This document shows positions 9,932 to 20,290 of a stretch of DNA of 64,000 nt, piece after piece. How positions within the stretch are numbered: position 1 is the first letter of the stretch; each line of letters begins with the position of its first letter. Location of the stretch: assembly GCA_047967505.1 (NCBI GenBank), contig CM106540.1, one strand, 5' to 3'. The notes beneath the pieces are model-generated. The model did not search any database. It was not told where the DNA came from and saw nothing but the letters and a program-made list of their open reading frames with translations. Position numbers and translations under genes: made by a program. The stretch comes from Dipteris shenzhenensis. Lineage: Eukaryota; Polypodiophyta; Polypodiopsida; Gleicheniales.

Positions 9932-10328
9932 CTACGAATCTATATTAGTGAGGTCCTCAAAATAAAAAATATTGGTATCTTCAGCTGCATCCAAATCTCT
10001 AAAGGATTGTCTGTAGCATGCAAGCTCAGACTCCAACGTCTGTATGCATGCTTGTAGGTCCTCGATTGAGTCTTTGGCTTGTGATGCAATGCGATCTTGT
10101 AACTCCTTAGCAGTAACACCTTGTTGATGGAGAGGTATGGTAGATGTGGCCAAGTCAACAAGAGCACTGTGTGCCTGGGGAGTTAGCACACGAGGTCTCT
10201 GAGACACAGGCTCTCTGTTCTCTGTCCTTGTTCGCTTGTGCTCTGCAAGACATCCCTTTCCTGTTCCTGACAAGTGATGCTTGTCATTCCAATCCACGCG
10301 TCGATGCAAGACATCGCAGACATACACC
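9932..10328 (-). CDS. Unrecognised short coding fragment next to a copia LTR
   Basis: An open minus-strand frame of about 130 codons reading VYVCDVLHRRVDWNDKHH, then a basic stretch (AEHKRTRTENREP), then a helical segment (AKELQDRIASQAKDSIEDL...TLESELACYRQSF) likely to form a coiled coil, ending DLTNIDS. The frame continues upstream into the inferred LTR. It is preceded by CAACAG, so it may be an exon whose 5' part was separated by the copia-2 insertion. I do not recognise the family. It could be the tail of a transposon accessory protein. Whether it is a real gene is uncertain. Confidence 0.4.
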
Positions 10329-10887
10329 TGTTGGATGAAATACATGGGTATTTGCTAGTTATTGGGGATGCTTCCTTCCACCTCTATGAATCGTTGGAGA
10401 AGGATGTGGGCTAGGGTTTTGTGTCGCAACTTTCGCAACTTGGGCTGTGCATATTTACTCCTAGCACTTCGTGAACGAAGAAACAAGGTGTTTCTTACGA
10501 ACTGTGATGGGAATATTCTCTATACTTGTCGAAGATGTGAAGATAGTGGGAGAGAAGGAAGGAAGCTCACTTGCGGCTTTCTCACATACATAATGGGGGA
10601 ATACACACAAAGGTGGAGGCTGAAAATAGTTTTCCTCTTCTTAGTTGTGAAAGCCAAAAGAACTCTATTACAAAGAAATAGAAGAGCCCTATATGTGGGT
10701 CTCAAACCAAACTCAGCTAACTAAGGTGGCATAATAACTGAGCCACGAACTAGAGTAGATAAGGATAGCTATCATCTAGCTATTATTCGTGGGCGGTGTA
10801 CCAACTGCATCTTCAGTTAACAAGTTGGTGACATAAATGCACAATGGTCACCCTGGCATATCACGAGTTGAGTTCGATATCTCAACA
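10329..10887 (-). repeat. 3' LTR of copia-2 (about 559 bp)
   Basis: On the minus strand a polypurine tract (GAGGGGGAG) ending the RNase H region is directly followed by TGTTGAGATATC at 10887. Reading on, a matching inverted terminus ATCCAACA ends at 10329, giving TGTTG...CAACA ends. A TATA-like CATATAGGG lies near 10690. The inner end is secure. The outer end rests on the short inverted termini. Confidence 0.65.
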
Positions 10888-12910
10888 CTCCCCCTCGAGC
10901 TCAATCCCAATTCTTGCACACCAAGTAGGTCTCTGAACTTGCGCAGCTTCTCTACGCCCAATGCCTTCATGAATACATTAGCTACCTGATCCTCTGTGCT
11001 AACATAAACTAGATCAATAAGACCTAGTAAAACCTTCTCCCACACATAGTGGTAGTGCACCTCAATGTGCTTTGTTCTAACATGATAGACTGGGTTATTT
11101 GCCAAGTGTATACTGCTCATGTTGTCACAATAAATGACAACTGGCCCATCTATAGACTGATGCATATCATAAAGTAGCTTATGCAACCAAGCTACCTCAC
11201 ATGCAACCATTGCTGCACCCCTATACTCAGCCTTTGTGCTTGACAAGGTAACTGTAGGTTGTTTCTTACTGCTCCAGGAGACTGCAGCACTCCCAAAAGA
11301 GAACACATATCCATTGGTAGATCGTCTATCAGAAATACTACCAGCCCAATCAGCATCAGTGTATCCATGCAACTGTATCTGAACCCCAGCCTCATAAAAT
11401 CGTCCATACTGCAATGTGGACTTCACATGCCTGAGTATGCGTGTAGCTGCATCCAAATGTGGTTTCCTTGGAGCCTACATAAACTGACTTACCAATCCAA
11501 CAGCATAGCTCAAATCTAGCCTGGTAATAGTCATATAAATCAAACTTCCTACTATGCGTTTGTACATAGTAGGGTCTTCCAGAAGGTCACCTGCATCTGT
11601 CCTCAGCTTCACATTCTGCTCCAAAGGAACTGAAATAGGCTTACAGCCTATCATCCCATATTTGGACAGCATGTCCAATCCATACTGCCTCTGCAAGAGC
11701 TATATCCCACTTGGTGTTCTAATCACCTCAATGCCCAAGAAATAACGTAGCTCTCCCAAATCCTTCATCTCAAATTTCTGCTTCAATAGCATTTTCACAT
11801 GAAGGATATCTTCATCACTATCACCTGTGATGATCAAATCATCAACATAAATGACAAGCAGCATAATACCTTTCTTTGTTTTTCTCACATAGAGTGAGAA
11901 GTTTGCCTTGGAAATCTGAAAGCCAATAGTGACAAGATACTGTCCTATCTTGTCAAAATATGCTCTAGGTGCTTGCTTCAAGCCATACAAGGCTTTCTTT
12001 AACCTACAAACAAACTCAGGATGAATAGCATGAACATAACCTGGTGGCTGCTCCATAAAGACCTCTTCTTGCAAATCACCATGCAAGAAGGCATTCTTTA
12101 CATTCATCTGATGTAAAGACCATCCCTTTGATGTAGCCATAGCAATGACTGCTCTTACAGTTGCCATCCTTGCAACCAGACTGAATGTTTCTTCATAATA
12201 AATGCCATATGTCTGTGCATACCCCTTGACAACTAATCTTGCCTTGTATCTATTCACAGAACCATCTGCATTGTGCTTGATCTTATAAACCCACTTACAG
12301 CCAATTGCATTCTTGTCTTTAGGCAAAGGCACCAATTCCCATGTAGCATTTGCTTCCAAGGCATCCATTTCTTCATCCATGGCTTTCTCCCATATTTCAT
12401 TTCCCATGGCTTGCTCAAAAGAAGTGGGTTCTAGTTCCTATATCACTTTGACCATATAGGCATAGTGAATGGCTGTAAATCCATCATATTTTAGCCTATC
12501 CATAGTATACCTAGATCTAGTAGACCTGCGCAAAATAGGCTCACTTGTAGGTGCTCTCAAAACATCCGTGGTCTTCCTTACTCCAGGTGTAACAATAAAA
12601 GGAATACCCAACTCAAACATGAAATAGGCTCATCAATGCTCTGTTCTGAGCCACTGGAATATTCACCATCCACATAAGAGTGACCTACATTCACATCAAA
12701 CATGGGCTGATATACCTTCTCTTTTCCTTTTCGTGATACCTACGTACCATTATCTACATTGCTTTGAGGAGATTCTCCTGATCTCAATCTGCCTGTCCAT
12801 GGTAAAGTATGTGAACCACTACTAGAGGACACTACAGGTCCATTGATATTTTGTGATTGCTGCTGTGAATTCTGAGCAGCATTAACATTTTGTGCATCTA
12901 CATCAATCAT
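10888..12910 (-). pseudogene. copia-2 RT and RNase H, 5' truncated
   Basis: One minus-strand frame carries the integrase-RT linker (TMDRLKYDGFTAIHYAYM), RT blocks ([63 protein letters not shown] near 11850) and RNase H (YTDADWAGS, SSTKAEYRG, YCDNMSSIHLANNP). In-frame stops at 11700 (GI-stop-LLQRQY, where TGG is expected), 11475 (QFM-stop-AP, where CAG is expected) and 12438, and one in the linker near 12738, make it non-functional. Gag, protease, most of integrase and the 5' LTR are missing. Sequence stops being copia at about 12915, where the CACTA-related repeat begins. Confidence 0.9.
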
Positions 12911-12928
12911 CACATTTACCAGCAGGTT

Positions 12929-13125
12929 TAAAAGCCGTGTCTATAGATGCATCCAATAGCACATCTATATACACATCTAATTACACAGAGTAGATGCGGT
13001 TTTAGACATGCTTATAGATGTGCACCATAGAACAGACAAACGCGGTTTTAGACGCGCTTGTAGATGCACACCACAAAACAGACAGACGCAGTTTTAGACG
13101 TGCCTTTAGACGCGCCACAGAGTTT
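12929..13125. repeat. Subterminal repeats, left end of derivative A
   Basis: Clustered degenerate copies of GTCTATAGATGC, GCGGTTTTAGACATGC and GCGCACCACAGAACAGACAG-type motifs. In CACTA elements such motifs are the binding sites for the TnpA-type protein. Confidence 0.65.
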
Positions 13126-13178
13126 AGAATTAAATATTTAAAGAAAAGAAATTTTTTTTGGGTTGTTTGTTTGTAGGA

Positions 13179-13990
13179 TATCTTCATCTTCAACAAGTAG
13201 CTCTAGCGAGGATCAATCCCTCCGTATCCACCATCGCAAAATGTGGTTGGCGCAAAAAATCAAATGTATGTGTGATTGATGTCGAGGAAACACGTATCAT
13301 GCACGCAGGATTACACTCAATCACATCTCAAAGTATGGAGAATGGGATGCGACTGTAAACATGGTAAGGGTTTATAAGTTAAGGTTGATTGAGATACCTA
13401 TGGGTGTTCATATGTTTGAGTTATGATCCCATTTTCATTTGATACAGGATGCAGTGCCACACTCACATATGTTTCCCTATGCTCGCCATGAGGAGGCGAA
13501 GCGTCGGCAATATGAGGTGGGATCTTCAGGAGGGACCGTTACGAATGCATGGAGTGATGGTGATAGTAGCCCTCCACCATTACCTCATGAAGCCATGGAG
13601 GAGGAGGTGTTTGATGATATGGTGCGGGATTTATGTGTCCATCAAGGGAGGGATGATAGCATGAAGTAGGATGATCCTTTTACTGCAGCATCGACTCCAC
13701 TATTTGAGGGGTGCACATTCTCTATTCTACGTGCCTCCCTTGAGTTACTAAACTTGCAAACCATCTATGGATGGAGCAATGCAAGTTTGAATGCATTACT
13801 CAAGTAAGCTTTAAAGTCTATTTTGCAAACATGGTGAATTATGCTAGTGGGTCAATTACTCGAATGCTTTTCCTCATTTATGGTCTTCACGTGTAGGCTA
13901 TTGTGTAAAATGCTTCCAAGGGAGAATAAATTACCAACCTCAAGAGATATGGCAAGGCAACATGTGACCTCTCTTGGAGGATTAGATTAC
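13179..13990 (+). pseudogene. TnpD-type CACTA transposase, N-terminal fragment (copy 1)
   Basis: Matches the copy at 15691-16500 almost base for base. The exon 1 start reads ATA instead of the ATG of copy 2, so initiation is lost. Exon 1 carries IHHRKMW and a Cys-rich segment. After an intron, exon 2 reads DAVPHSHMFPYARHEEAKRR, then an acidic EAMEEEVFDDMVRDL segment and the conserved LASLELLNLQ-like and GWSNASLNALLK blocks. A TAG at 13667-13669 falls where copy 2 has CAG. Similarity ends at about 13995 in the conserved SLGGLDYK region, where unrelated sequence begins. Confidence 0.8.
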
Positions 13991-14850
13991 AAGCCTTGTA
14001 AGCTCCGCTAGTGCCTGCCTCTTAAGCAACGATCTTTTATTGCCAAGTATCGTAACAATCTTTGACTTGGCCCATGTATCTGTGAACTGGCAATTGGGGG
14101 GGTTAGGATACCTAGAGCGAACCACAGCGAGGGTCTCATCAACCAACCTCTTTGGTTGGTCTTTGAAGTGGATAAAGCAATCTTTGTAATTGTTAGCAAT
14201 TATAGAGCGCATGAAGGCCATGACGTCCTTCCCCCATGCATCATCAAGATGCCTCTGGTCTAAGTGATGTCATAGAATATCGTACCATCACTCGGAGGCA
14301 CGTCTAAATCATCTGAATCATCATCGTCCCCACTGCCACCCCTCCCAAAGCACTGTGTCATGCATCCCCCACTGCTCTCCCTACTATTACGCCTGCTACC
14401 ATGTCGTGTCGAGCTAGTACATCGGCCACTCGTAGCTGGAGACTACACGAGACTACGTGGACCACTCGTAGCTGGAGAACTGAGTCTCGACTGCATAGGA
14501 GTACGTCGACGGCTCTGCGAGACAGAAGGACCTCCTGACGGCATGGGGGAAGGGGCATAAGATGGCATGGCAGAAGGGGCATAAGACGGCATGGGGGAAG
14601 GGGCATAACACGGCATGGGAGATGGGCCTGCACTGTGTAGCCCGCTAGGCTGTGCTGACTCCACTGGGCTGATCTCAGCTAGTGTGGGGTGGTTTGGAGT
14701 CTGTAGTACCAACTCCTGGGGAGTGTTTAGAGTACCCGTCATATACTCGTATAACTCCGTAGGACTAGGAGGGTGCCTTAAAAGGTTATATAAGTCCCTA
14801 AAAATAGACTCCCGGAGATCAGGTGAGCCCGAAGCGCTTCCTGGCCACAT
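13982..14850 (-). pseudogene. TnpA-like CACTA accessory protein, broken
   Basis: The minus strand has an ATG at 14850 (MWPGSASGSPDLRESIFRDL), preceded by a TTCCAG acceptor-like site. It continues through a low-complexity region of four PSPMPSYA-type repeats to a stop at 14443. Downstream an acidic GSGDDDDSDDLDVPPSDG segment and a domain of about 80 residues (DVMAFMRSIIANNYKDCF, DTWAKSKIVTILGNKRSLLK) follow in shifted frames. The last part resembles plant CACTA TnpA/Transposase_24 proteins, which bind subterminal repeats. That assignment is inference from context and general pattern. Confidence 0.5.
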
Positions 14851-14929
14851 GATGAACTGGAAAAAAGAAAAAAAGATGATTACTGATGAGCTAAGAAGAA
14901 GGGAAGAGAGGGTTACTATCGGAGCACGT

Positions 14930-15085
14930 CTATAGACGCATCTGATTCGTGCATCTATTTTTGCATATAATAGCGTGTCTATAGATGCAGCTGTTTGTGT
15001 CTGCAAATAGGCTAGACGCGTGTCTAGACGCGCCTATAGACGCAGTTTTAGACACACTCTGAGATGTGCCTATAGACACGCTCTG
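14930..15085. repeat. Subterminal repeats, right end of derivative A
   Basis: Degenerate GTCTATAGACGC, TCTAGACGCG and GCCTATAGACAC motifs, the same family as at 12929 and 15443 but arranged inversely at this end. Confidence 0.6.
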
Positions 15086-15090
15086 ATAGA

Positions 15091-15433
15091 TGAACTTTTC
15101 TAAAAAGTAGAAAAGGACATGTGCTCGACACACAAACGTAACACTGATACCCAAATCATGCGTTTTTTGGATACGAGAAAGTACAAATCCAAAGAGAGCA
15201 AATTTCCAAAAAAGATCAACTGCAAAAAGACTTACCTTGAAAAGAGGTATGGAAGGTTCTTCTCCTTTTTCAAAGTTGCTTCTCTTCCTTGTTCGCCCTC
15301 TTCTCCTTTAAGCTTGGAAGTAAGTTTGGGTGCCTTCCTCTTAAGTGTTGAAACTATGGATCTGCTAATAACAAAGCGAGCAAGCTGCGCAAAGTATAAG
15401 TAATGTAAAGAAAAGCAAAGCGAGCGCGTTAAA
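15091..15433 (-). pseudogene. Possible upstream exon of the TnpA-like gene
   Basis: Between the two derivatives the minus strand has a segment bounded by a GCGCAG acceptor (near 15388) and an AG/GTAAGT donor (near 15237). It encodes a Lys/Arg-rich stretch (VSTLKRKAPKLTSKLKG...LKKEKNLPYLFS). If it belongs to the TnpA-like gene, derivative A extends to about 15430. I cannot tell whether it was ever joined to that gene. Confidence 0.3.
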
Positions 15434-15442
15434 AGCAGGTTT

Positions 15443-15635
15443 AAAAGCCGCGTCTATAGATGCGTCTAATAGCGCATCTATATACACATCTAATTACACA
15501 AATCAGACACGGTTTTAGACATGCTTATAGATGCGCACCACAGAACAGATAGATGCGGTTTTAGATGTGCTTGTAGACGCGCACCATAGAACAGACAGAC
15601 GTAGTTTTAGACGTGCCTTTAGATGCGCCACAGAG
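15443..15635. repeat. Subterminal repeats, left end of derivative B
   Basis: Counterpart of 12929-13125. It keeps more CpG-containing forms (GCGTCTATAGATGCGTC) than copy A, which is consistent with less CpG decay. Confidence 0.65.
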
Positions 15636-15690
15636 TTTAGAATTAAATATTTAAAGAAAAGAAAATTTTTTTGGTTTGTTTGTTTGTAGG

Positions 15691-17468
15691 ATGTCTTCAT
15701 CTTCAACAAGTAGCTCTAGTGAGGATCAATCCCTCCGTATCCACCATCGCAAAATGTGGTTGGAGAAAAAAATCAAATGTATGTGTGATCGATGTCGAGG
15801 AAACATGTATCATGCATGCAGGATTACACTTAATCACATCTCAAAGTATGGAGAATGGGATGTGAATGTAAACATGGTAAGGGTTTATAAGTTAAGATTG
15901 ATTGAGATACCTATGGGTGTTTATATGTTTGAGTTATGATCCCGTTTTAATTTGATATAGGATGCAGTGCCACACCCGCATATGTTGCCCTTTGCTCGCC
16001 ATGAGGAGGCAAAGTGTCGGTGATATGAGGTGGGATCTTTAGGAGGGACCGTTACGAATGCATGGAGTGATGGTGATAGTAGCCCTCCGCCATTACCTCA
16101 TGAAGCCATGGAGGAGGAGGTGTTTGATGATATGGTGCGGGATTTATATGTCCATCAAGAGAGGGATGATAGCATGGAGCAGGATGATCTTTTTATTGCA
16201 GCATTGACTCCACTGTTTGAGGGGTGCACATTCTTTGTTCTACGTGCCTCCCTTGAGTTACTAAACTTGCAAACCATCTATGGATGGAGCAATGCAAGTT
16301 TGAATGCATTACTCAAGTGAGCTTTAAAGTCCATTTTGCAAACACGGTGAATTATGCTAGTGGGTCAATTACTCGAATGCTTTTCCTCATTTATGGTCTT
16401 CACGTGCAGGCTATTGCGTAAAATGCTTCCAAGGGAGAACAAATTACCGACCTCAAGAGATGTTGCAAGGCAACATGTGACCTCTCTTGGAGGATTAGAT
16501 TACAAGCACATCCATGCATGTGTCAACGATTGCGTTTTGTTTTGTGGACTACATAAGGATGCAAGAGAGTGTCCTAATTGTGGAGAGGTAAGATATAGAG
16601 CAGATCTCAAAACTTTGGACGTGCCTCGTAAGGTTCTGCGACATTTTCCCATAATCCCTCACATCCAACATATGTTCAAGTGCAAATCTATTGCAGAGCT
16701 CATGTCATGGCATTCCTCCCATCGGTCCAATGGCAAGTGGAGAACTCCCATGGACTCTCCTGTGTGGAAGCATATTGAAGACACATGGCCAAGCTTCAAG
16801 GAAGAACCTAGGAGCTGGAGACTTGGATTGGCTATGGACAGTGTAAACCCATTTGGTCTCAAAAGCACCTCTTACAGTGTATGGCCAGTGATATTGGTGA
16901 ATTATAATCTTCCACCCTCTATGGCTATTAAGAAAGGACATGTTATGCTGTCCCTTCTCATTCCAGGGAAACATAAAGTCAAAAATCTTGATGTTTATTT
17001 GGAGCCTTTGATTGACAAGCTAGAGATACTTTGGAGAGGTATCGAGGTGCATGATCTGAGCAGGCCTCCCTCATCATGAAACTTCAACTGCAAAGCAGTC
17101 TTGATGTGGACGATGCATGACTTCCAAGACTATGGAGAGTGTTCAGGTAAGCATTGCACTTCTAATTATGAATAGGCAAAGGATGTGGCACCCTAAACCC
17201 ACCTTCAACTCTTAATTGCATCTATTGTTCAGGTCTCACTACATTGGGTTACCATGCATGTCCTGTTTGTGGTCCTTCGCTATTTGCCTCATGGGCAGAC
17301 GCATTGAATAAGGTCATCTATGAGAATCACCATCGATTTCTCCCACCTGATCATCCTAGATATGTTGCCCCTTGGAATGAAGTCCTCCCACAATCAGTCA
17401 CCGTGGGAGATTGGATGAGAATTTGGGATGGTTCCACAACTCCTCCACCACTTGGCATGAGCTGGTAA
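15691..17468 (+). pseudogene. TnpD-type CACTA transposase, N-terminal half (copy 2)
   Basis: The catalytic transposase of En/Spm-type elements. Exon 1 (15691-15876) starts ATG right after TTTGTAGG. Exon 2 starts at 15961. Recognisable blocks are EEEVFDDMVRDL, GWSNASLNALLK, the HACVNDCVLF and CPNCGEVRY zinc-like motifs, VLRHFPIIPHIQHMF, DSPVWKHIEDTWPSF, the conserved LGLAMDSVNPFGLKS with a candidate catalytic Asp, SVWPVILVNYNLPP, and a YHACPVCGPSL block at 17244. TGA codons at 16021-16023 and 17077-17079 and a frameshift near 16330 break the frame. Copy 1 has CAA at the first of these sites, so the two copies carry different lesions. The C-terminal domains are absent. Confidence 0.85.
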
Positions 17469-17594
17469 GGGTTTGTAACTATTGTGTGTTATATTGGCTG
17501 GAAATAAAGATTGACCACTAACACCAACTTTTGTTTAGATACTCCATCTTTTATCGTTTACCCAGTTATGTGATTTTTCACAACAATATAAAGC

Positions 17595-17945
17595 AACTAT
17601 AGACGTGCTTGGTAGACGCGCAAAATAGCGAGTGCATCTATAGGTGTTGCTTGAGTAGAGGAAATACAGGCATGTCTAATAGCGTGTCTAACAACTCGTC
17701 TATTTGCACGTGTATTAACATGTCTATTTGCACGTTTACACTGAGAAAATACGGGCCCGTCTAACATTGCGTTTATCAGCGTGTCTATTTGCACATGTAT
17801 TAACATGTCTATTTGCACATCTAAACTAAGAAAATACTGGCCTGTCTAATATTGTGTTTATCAACACGTCTATTTGCGTGTGTATTAGCACATTTATTTT
17901 CATGTTTACACTGGGAATTAGACACGTATTTAGATGCAAACCAGA
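17595..17945. repeat. Subterminal repeats, right end of derivative B
   Basis: Three longer near-repeats of about 75 bp, each with GTCTAACATTGCGTTTATCA-like and GTCTATTTGCACATGTATTA-like segments, plus shorter TAGACGCGC motifs. Same motif family as the other three arrays. Confidence 0.7.
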
Positions 17946-18126
17946 GAATATAGAAAGTGAGATTTTGGTGTACATCATTACTTTCCAAACACTGCCCATG
18001 ATTACCAAAGCACATAATTTTAACAAAAACATCAATGCTTTTTTGCAAGCCCACATATACAAGAATTAAGTGAGGTGAGGAGAATGAGACAATACGTAAA
18101 ATAGTTTTGCCAATATCAATGATGGG

Positions 18127-20290
18127 TTACGGTTCAATCTCATCCTCAATGAGATCAACCCTTGCCAAACTATCTACTTCAAAATCCAAACAAGTGTTTA
18201 GATATACAAATACATTCAACCCACTACTACTTGTGCTACTCAAGTGCTCATCGAAATCAGCATCACCAATGGTAGGCTCGTCCTCATGGGTAATGGCTTC
18301 AATATCTGTATCTCCTATCTCATGATCATCCTCCTCTCTCGTATCTCGGTCATCATCACGTCCATGGCCATGATCATCCTCCATACGGTCCATATTAGTA
18401 AATGTACTATACATCACTTTGGAACTTGGCATAATAGGTATGACATGCCACCATCTATTATTATCCATTATTGGTTGATAAACAACCTAATTCAAACACA
18501 AATACAATCATGTTATTTTTCTTGCATCAAATATTTAAAAGCAAGTATTTTTATATGTGTGCACAGTACCTGTTCACATTGTTGTGGTAGTACTAGTGTG
18601 TCCTTCCTACTTTGCCAAAAATTTGTGGAGTCAATAGTTACAAAGCCACTTGCATGGCATTTGATTGTTGCATTAGGGCCTCTTTCCACCATGTCCTTAA
18701 ACCACTTTACATCCAAAACATACACAAAGAAGCGTCGAAAGTCAAGCTTAATAATATCTTGGATTATGCCACAATAATCATCCATGGCTCCATTGGCTCC
18801 CTCAAAGCTAGCAATGATGCCACAATCTTATGTGTTTCTCTTATCATCAATCCATTGTGTTCGAAAATGCTGGCCCTCACACCATATAGCATTGAACATA
18901 GTGCACTACACCAAGAAAAAATCAATTAGATAAGCAATCTAAATTATTGAAAGCTCCTAACTTATGCATAACATTCTATATACCGACTTGCTCATGCATC
19001 CCCTAGCATACTCCCATTCTTCCATTGTGATATGCATCCCCTCATCTTTCTCTACTTTCTCCATTTCATCAAGTAGCCAATCCACACGAATATCCTTTGG
19101 AAGTGCTCTTAGATACTGAGGGTATGGCACACGAGATCCATGGTGTGTACGAAAGAGGGCCCTTTCTTCTTGTCTTCTTGCCTTTGCATCCTCGTATCTT
19201 GTCACCCATCTTTTCATCACATCACTATTAAGCATGCAATAGAGGTTGATACTATTATGCAACTCTGTGTCTATTACTTTGTTGGGTCCTTTCCCTTGAG
19301 GCATAATAGAGGTCATCCTTAGGTCTTCATCATCTCTCCATAGTCGTGGGAGAGAGCTATCCACATCAACAAGAAACTCAGAAATATATACAAGTGACTC
19401 TTGTACCAACCAACCCTCAGCCATGCTACCTTTGGGTCTTGCATTTTGTCTCACGAAGCCCTTCAAGGTCTTCATGAAGTGCTCGAGGAAGAACAACCAT
19501 CGTGCATGTATAGTACCGCATATAGCAATCTCATCCACCAAATGCACTATAAGATGTAGTTGGCTTGTGAGAATAGAACGTGGAAATGTCTCCTCCACTA
19601 AACAAACCACCTCCACTGACATAACTCGAGCATTCTCAAGCGTGGTGGGATCTATTTCCTTTGAGCTCACATACCTAGAAATGAAAAAGTACAGCATATT
19701 AGCAATATGCATTCAAACTTGCATGGAGCATTGATACGCATCATATTTTGTATCATGTAAAGTACCTCACAAGCTCGCCCATCTTGTAAATACAATCTTT
19801 CACGTCCTTCGATGCACTATGTGAAATGCTAGTAGGTGGTATGAACTGAACCCACGAGGAGGTGGTTGATTAGTTGCTTATAATTATTCACTCACAAATT
19901 TGAAAGGAAAAAGATATTATGAACATAAAATACTTGCTTGGAGCATCTTGTGACAATCATGAGATTTCAAGCCATATAATTGCTCTACACCTCTTTTCTT
20001 GATCTTTGTAAAGGCTCCCTTCAAACACCTCATGCATCCAGTGGGAGTACGAATTGTAGTAATAGCATGCTTTACCATCGCCATCTCTAGCTTTGATAAC
20101 ATCCTGCACGGTGGACGAGGTAAAAAAACATGCCCATTTGGTCTCTCTTGTGGCCAAGCTTCACGCATCCTCCCTGTGGTACGTAGATCCTCCCTTATGC
20201 CTGTAGAATTTCGTGTCCTATTCAAATGCTCTCAAATGGTAGGTGCCACATTCTTGAAGATATGCATGAGATCAAGCAGGTGATTGATCT
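18127..20290 (-). pseudogene. TnpD-type CACTA transposase, C-terminal half
   Basis: The minus strand reads, in order, NHLLDLMHIFKNVAPT (near 20280), then a stop and HLNRTRNSTGIREDLR, GLKSHDCHKMLQ (a hallmark of TnpD proteins), a DUF4218-type block (SQLHLIVHLVDEI, RWLFFLEHFMKTLKGFVRQNARPKGSMAEGW), a tail with VPYPQYLRALP, a DUF4216-type block (YCGIIQDIIKLDFRRFFVYVLDVKWF) and an acidic end (18127-18468). Introns with GT-AG ends separate them. The orientation is opposite to the N-terminal half at 15691, and several stops are present. It is either the inverted remainder of a related element or a third fragment. Confidence 0.82.

Larger units (their letters stand above)
12921..15090. mobile_element. 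CACTA (En/Spm) deletion derivative A
   Basis: A unit bounded by arrays of CACTA-style subterminal repeats (12929-13125 and 14930-15085). Inside are the first two exons of a TnpD-type transposase on the plus strand and a TnpA-like gene on the minus strand. They meet abruptly at 13990-14000, where the central and C-terminal transposase is missing. The first 1.07 kb is duplicated at 15434 (offset 2,513 bp). The terminal CACTA motif itself was not found at either edge, so the exact limits are provisional. Confidence 0.65.
15434..17950. mobile_element. CACTA (En/Spm) deletion derivative B
   Basis: Starts at the same sequence as derivative A (AGCAGGTTTAAAAGCC), has the same left subterminal array, carries a longer part of the TnpD-type transposase, and ends in another dense subterminal array at 17595-17945. 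The transposase stops at about 17468, so the C-terminal half and the TnpA gene are missing. This looks like a second, independently deleted copy of the same family placed head to tail with derivative A. Confidence 0.65.

Noticed and set aside
18904-18919. CACTACACCAAGAAAA, which looks like a CACTA element terminus
   Set aside because: On the minus strand it is the pyrimidine-rich end of an intron (CTTGGTGTAG acceptor) inside the transposase gene. No inverted partner was found.
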